This document shows, piece by piece, positions 6,854-9,586 of a DNA stretch of 9,586 nucleotides. The notes beneath the pieces are model-generated. The model was not told the DNA's origin, searched no databases, and was given only the letters and a program-made list of their open reading frames with translations. A program made the translations under genes and the position numbers. Positions within the stretch are counted from its first letter, which is position 1. Every line of letters begins with the position of its first letter. The stretch is from Clostridia bacterium (GTDB lineage Bacteria > Bacillota_A > Clostridia > Christensenellales > CAG-138), in the NCBI GenBank assembly GCA_017553815.1, contig JAFZJT010000196.1, positions 1 to 9,586 on the forward strand, in the 5' to 3' direction.

Positions 6854-7875
6854 AACGCATATTTGCTTTTGTACTCGCGCTTGTCCTCGCTTTCGCGCTG
6901 ATCTCCTGCGCGGGCAGCAATAAACCCGAGCCGACTGCGGCGCCCACCGCAGCACCCGCAGATGCGACTACGCACGCTCCGAGTTCAGCGCCCACCGACG
7001 CACCCAAGGAAGTGCCGAGCGAAGAGCCCGCCACCACCGCGCCCAATCCCCCGGCTGCGCGTCCTGCATGCTCCTACGACGAGTACCCCCGCTTCGACGG
7101 CTCAACTGCCAACATCCCCCTTGCGATGAGCCTTATCCGGTTTGTAACCGGTTGCACCGAGGAGGAGGCGGAGGCAAAGTGCCAGGTCAGCACCACCGAC
7201 TATTCCTATGAAGCGCTCGCCAAGGGCGAGGCGGATATGCTGCTCGTTTACGAGGCAAGCGCGCCCACCAAGGAGCAGTACGATCCCGAGAATCGCTTCG
7301 ATATGCGCCCCATCGGCCTCGATGCGCTTGTTTTCATCGTCAATAAGGACAACCCCGTGAACAGCCTCACCGAGGAGCAGGTCAAGGGCATATACACCGG
7401 CGAGATCACGAACTGGAAGGAGGTCGGCGGCCTCGATCAGGAGATAAAGGCGTTTCAGCGCCCCGTTCTCAGCGGCAGCCAGACCCTGATGCTCGATCTG
7501 GTTATGAAGGGCACCGAGATGGCCCCCGCCGAGGAGGTCACCGTGTCCCAAACGATGAGCGACGTTATCCGGGATATCGCCGCCTACGACAGCAGCGCGA
7601 ACGCGATCGGCTACTCCGTGTTCTACTACGCGAGCTATATGTACAATCAGCCGAATCTCAAGTTCATCTCAATAAACGGCGTTGAGCCCACCTATGAGAC
7701 CATCAACGAGGGCGAATACCCCTACGTCAACCCCTTCTACGCGATTATCCCCAAGACCGATGTTAACGAGATGGCGAGAACCATCGTGGATTGGCTCGAG
7801 ACCGCCGAAGGGCAGATGCTCGTGGCAAGCTGCGGCTATGTTCCCTATATGAAGGGTATAAGCGCAGGCAAATAA
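6850..7875 (+). CDS. PstS-like phosphate-type substrate-binding lipoprotein
   Basis: A 341-residue extracytoplasmic solute-binding protein of the PstS/PBP-like type. It has a signal peptide with lipobox LISC (Cys20), then a Pro/Thr/Ala-rich linker (about 23-71) that lifts the domain off the membrane. The binding domain begins at DGSTANIPLA (83-92). Further family motifs are IGLDALVFIVNKDNPV (155-170), the helix EEQVKGIYTGEITNWKEVGG (175-194), SGSQTLM (208-214) and AIGYSVFYY (252-260). In true PstS proteins the DGS- and SGSQ-type segments contact phosphate. The ligand here is unproven, and no pstC, pstA, pstB or phoU is nearby. Its own ribosome site is weaker (AAAGG at 6837-6841, 8 nt away); the upstream short ORF may deliver ribosomes. 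The strong promoter suggests high expression. It sits between paralogues B and C and shares its linker style with C. Confidence 0.88.
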   Translation: MKRIFAFVLALVLAFALISCAGSNKPEPTAAPTAAPADATTHAPSSAPTDAPKEVPSEEPATTAPNPPAARPACSYDEYPRFDGSTANIPLAMSLIRFVTGCTEEEAEAKCQVSTTDYSYEALAKGEADMLLVYEASAPTKEQYDPENRFDMRPIGLDALVFIVNKDNPVNSLTEEQVKGIYTGEITNWKEVGGLDQEIKAFQRPVLSGSQTLMLDLVMKGTEMAPAEEVTVSQTMSDVIRDIAAYDSSANAIGYSVFYYASYMYNQPNLKFISINGVEPTYETINEGEYPYVNPFYAIIPKTDVNEMARTIVDWLETAEGQMLVASCGYVPYMKGISAGK

Positions 7876-7896
7876 TTATAATAAAGCATAATTGAA

Positions 7897-7922
7897 TTGA
7901 GCGCCGACTCTTCGGCGCTCAA
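7897..7922 (+). terminator. Perfect 11-bp hairpin between the PstS-like gene and lipoprotein C
   Basis: TTGAGCGCCGA (7897-7907) pairs perfectly with TCGGCGCTCAA (7912-7922) around a 4-nt loop. It lies 21 nt after the PstS-like stop. No T run follows on the + strand (AACCTATACT comes next), so it is not a textbook intrinsic terminator. It may protect the 3' end of the upstream mRNA, terminate weakly, or act at the DNA level near the next promoter. Confidence 0.6.
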
Positions 7923-7925
7923 AAC

Positions 7926-7931
7926 CTATAC
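7926..7931 (+). promoter_or_regulatory. Possible -10 box for lipoprotein C
   Basis: TATACT lies 3 nt after the hairpin, like the TATACT 2 nt after the hairpin in front of gene A. The matching -35 position (about 7903-7908, GCCGAC) falls inside the hairpin and does not resemble TTGACA, so this promoter would need an activator or may not be real. Confidence 0.25.
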
Positions 7932-7971
7932 TGAAGATCGTGAAAAACGCTAATATCAAAGGAATATCAAT

Positions 7972-9264
7972 ATGAAAGCGAAAAGGATGGTTCTGCTTCT
8001 GCTTGCCGCCGCCGTTTTTGCGGCCTCGGCCTGCGTTTTCCGCGTCAAGCCGTCGCCGTCGAACAAGCCGAAGCCCACGGCGGCGCCTACGGAAGCCGCG
8101 ACCGAAGAGCCGGCGGCAGTACCGACGGCGGAGCCGCTCGTTTTCCCGACTCCGGGCAGAACGGGCAACCTTATCGGCGGAACGCTGTTCGATGAGCCCG
8201 CCAAATACTTTCTTATACACGGCGAAAGCAATATGCACTACGTTTACGACAACTGCGGCGCGCTGATAGCAAGCTTCAGCGCCGGGTTCGATGAAAGCAG
8301 CTCGTGGCACACATCGTCGGGCTTTTACGGCGAGCACGGAGCGCCGTTTGGATACAGCATCGAGCGCGGCGAGTTTCTGCCGCCGTACTACGAGGTGTTT
8401 GGAGATATTGCGATAGACTATACGATAACGTACTATTTGAATGATGAGGGGGAAAGGTCATTGGGCGTTTTCCTTGAAGGGATAAAGGACTACACCTTTG
8501 AAAACGACGTTCCGATGGACGCCGCGCCCGAATACAGCGTTTTCGAATGGTCCGGAGCCGAAACGGCAAGCGCTATGAAGGCCTATAAGCTCGGCTGGGC
8601 GGGCGCCGTACTGCATATCGACGGCAAGTACCTGATACTCGATCGGGACGTGGATCTTTCAAAGGACTACACCTACTATGCTCCGTATCTGATCACAGTG
8701 GGCGCCAGCCTCCTTGATGAAAACGGTGCCTTTATCGGAAACCCCGACGTTTCGGCTTTCGGCGTTATAACGGGCGTTTTTGGAGGCAAATACATAATCG
8801 GCGAGCATCTTCTCGATGAAAGCGAATGGACGCAGGGAGAGTACGGAAAAACCGTTCAAACGATCCACAACCTTTACACGCTTTCGGGCGAGCTTGTGGC
8901 GAGCAGGATTACGCCGATCGGCTATGACGGATTCACGGTGGATGACGAAGTCAACTGGGGCCGCGTTGTGCTTGCAAATTATTTTAAGGACGAAAACGGA
9001 CAGTTCTACGATAAAGAGCTTAAAGCGATCGCCGAGCCTTCATTGGAGCAGATCTATTCCGAAGCGCCTCAAAGGATCTATGAGCCGATGGAAATAGAGG
9101 ACAGGGTGTTTGCTCGCGGAGAGGTTTACGCCGGGATAAAGGACGGCGAGGGCAACTGGCTTTTCCGCATCTATAACCCGGCGGGCGCGAGCGACAGCCA
9201 AAACTCGGATCACTGGCCAAGCTGGTATTGGGATTATTATTACAAAGAGAACTATGGCGATTGA
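7972..9264 (+). CDS. Predicted lipoprotein C, paralogue of A and B, function unknown
   Basis: A product of 430 residues, the longest of the three paralogues. The signal peptide ends in ASAC with Cys21 as the lipidation site. A Pro/Thr/Ala/Glu linker (about 26-60) contains SNKPKPTAAPT, almost the same as SNKPEPTAAPT in the PstS-like neighbour. Family signatures follow: GRTGNLIGG.LF.EPAKY (62-79), GFYGE (117-121), FGVITGVFGGKY (263-274), GNWLF (394-398) and SDS (407-409). An insertion relative to B lies at about 150-205. After SDS the protein does not stop as B does but continues into a tail very rich in Trp and Tyr (414-430). Start: ATG with AAAGGA at 7958-7963, 8 nt upstream. An insertion sequence begins 32 nt after its stop, so its native downstream region is lost or displaced. 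Function unknown; extracellular and membrane-tethered by prediction. Confidence 0.87.
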   Translation: MKAKRMVLLLLAAAVFAASACVFRVKPSPSNKPKPTAAPTEAATEEPAAVPTAEPLVFPTPGRTGNLIGGTLFDEPAKYFLIHGESNMHYVYDNCGALIASFSAGFDESSSWHTSSGFYGEHGAPFGYSIERGEFLPPYYEVFGDIAIDYTITYYLNDEGERSLGVFLEGIKDYTFENDVPMDAAPEYSVFEWSGAETASAMKAYKLGWAGAVLHIDGKYLILDRDVDLSKDYTYYAPYLITVGASLLDENGAFIGNPDVSAFGVITGVFGGKYIIGEHLLDESEWTQGEYGKTVQTIHNLYTLSGELVASRITPIGYDGFTVDDEVNWGRVVLANYFKDENGQFYDKELKAIAEPSLEQIYSEAPQRIYEPMEIEDRVFARGEVYAGIKDGEGNWLFRIYNPAGASDSQNSDHWPSWYWDYYYKENYGD

Positions 9265-9296
9265 TGCCAGCCGCACTTATTCGGAAAGCTCATTTC

Positions 9297-9337
9297 GGGG
9301 CTGTTGCACAAGCAAGCAAAATGCATGCAACAGTCCC
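9297..9337 (+). terminator. Hairpin at the insertion-sequence end with a U-rich tail
   Basis: GGGGCTGTTGCA (9297-9308) pairs with TGCAACAGTCCC (9326-9337) over 12 bp with one G-T pair, around a 17-nt loop. TTTCTTTTT follows at 9338-9346, which makes a good intrinsic terminator for transcripts coming from gene C. The same bases are probably the terminal inverted repeat of the mobile element, since GGGGCTGTTGCA-like ends are typical of several insertion sequences. Confidence 0.75.
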
Positions 9338-9359
9338 TTTCTTTTTGCTGTTTTTAGGT

Positions 9360-9586
9360 TTACATGGGAAACACATCTTGCAATGTGCGGAAATCAGGGG
9401 TGTTTTTTGTGTTTGACCTGTTTTTGGGTACACTTAATAACGGCTTGTGTTTGAAGGGCGGTTTTTCTGCGGCTTTCGGTTCGAAAAGTGCTTTTCCGAA
9501 CCGTCCGTTTGCGATCCTTGAGCATAGCTTTTGTATGTTAAAAGCCATGGCGAGGATGAAAAGCCGTGTTTCGTTTTTCTTTTTCC
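9360..9586 (-). CDS. Transposase C-terminal fragment, probably IS1182 family (partial)
   Basis: Read on the - strand from the right edge, an open frame of 74 residues runs to a TAA at 9362-9360. It begins in KKKNETRLFILAMAFN and continues IQKLCSRI.NGRFGKALFEPK. A hydrophobic LFILAMAFN helix, then a K-L basic stretch, then G..LF, is the usual C-terminus of DDE transposases of the IS1182 type in Firmicutes. This part follows the last catalytic Glu of the RNase-H-like domain, which would lie outside the window, so activity cannot be judged. The last about 35 residues (from KPPFKHKP) look poorly structured. It is convergent with lipoprotein gene C. I recognise the family by pattern only; another DDE family is possible. 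Confidence 0.6.
   Translation of the reverse strand, partial: KKKNETRLFILAMAFNIQKLCSRIANGRFGKALFEPKAAEKPPFKHKPLLSVPKNRSNTKNTPDFRTLQDVFPM

Larger units (their letters stand above)
9297..9586 (-). mobile_element. End of an insertion sequence, probably IS1182-like (partial)
   Basis: The region from the GGGGCTGTTGCA end at 9297 to the right edge holds the 3' end of a transposase gene on the - strand and the noncoding terminus between it and the element's end (9297-9359). It is more T- and A-rich on the + strand than the genes to its left. The other end lies outside the window, so target-site duplication and element length cannot be seen. The boundary at 9297 is inferred from the inverted repeat and the transposase orientation. 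Confidence 0.6.

Noticed and set aside
7876..8337. Arg-rich open frame of 153 codons on the - strand over the start of lipoprotein C
   Set aside because: Antisense to the Pro/Ala-rich linker and signal peptide; the Arg-rich runs are an artefact of that composition.
9254..9454. Open frame of 66 codons on the + strand after lipoprotein C
   Set aside because: It overlaps the end of C, crosses the IS terminal hairpin and runs antisense to the transposase frame; no ribosome site or domain.
1..9586. CRISPR array, tRNA, rRNA or prophage attachment site
   Set aside because: I looked for regularly spaced repeats and for tRNA- or rRNA-like sequence and saw none; the gaps between genes are too short for most of these.

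Overview
The window looks like chromosomal DNA from a moderately GC-rich Gram-positive bacterium, most likely an uncultured member of the Clostridia. The grounds are GGAGG-type ribosome binding sites, sigma-A-type promoters, lipoprotein signal peptides with Pro/Thr/Ala linkers, and a type IIA topoisomerase A subunit of the kind found in clostridia. The lineage is an inference from style, not an identification. All complete genes lie on the + strand; only the broken mobile element at the right edge is on the - strand.

Left part (1-4316), housekeeping: the tail of a small membrane protein, a NUDIX hydrolase, a complete GyrA/ParC-type topoisomerase subunit, and a membrane-anchored metallophosphoesterase of the YkuE/YaeI type. 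Gaps are short (11, 46 and 50 nt), and the only promoter candidate is a weak one before the topoisomerase, so these genes may be largely co-transcribed. An intrinsic terminator whose loop and 3' arm overlap the next promoter closes this block.

Right part (4422-9264), a lipoprotein locus: three paralogous predicted lipoproteins (called A, B and C here) that I cannot assign to a named family, plus a PstS-like substrate-binding lipoprotein between B and C. A, B and C share ordered signatures (EPA[KE]Y, GFYGE, GGKY, GNWLF, SDS) and an internal repeat that suggests a beta-propeller-like extracellular domain. A and B form one unit. The PstS-like gene has its own near-consensus promoter, a hairpin at the predicted 5' end of the mRNA and a 9-codon upstream ORF that overlaps its start. 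C follows a strong hairpin that lacks a U-tract. No transporter membrane or ATPase genes are present.

Right edge (9297-9586): the end of an insertion sequence, probably IS1182-like, with the C-terminal part of its transposase on the - strand. Its terminal hairpin lies 32 nt behind gene C and has a U-rich tail, so it can also terminate C's transcript. The best candidate for something undescribed is the A/B/C lipoprotein family with its embedded PstS-like protein and the regulated-looking leader.
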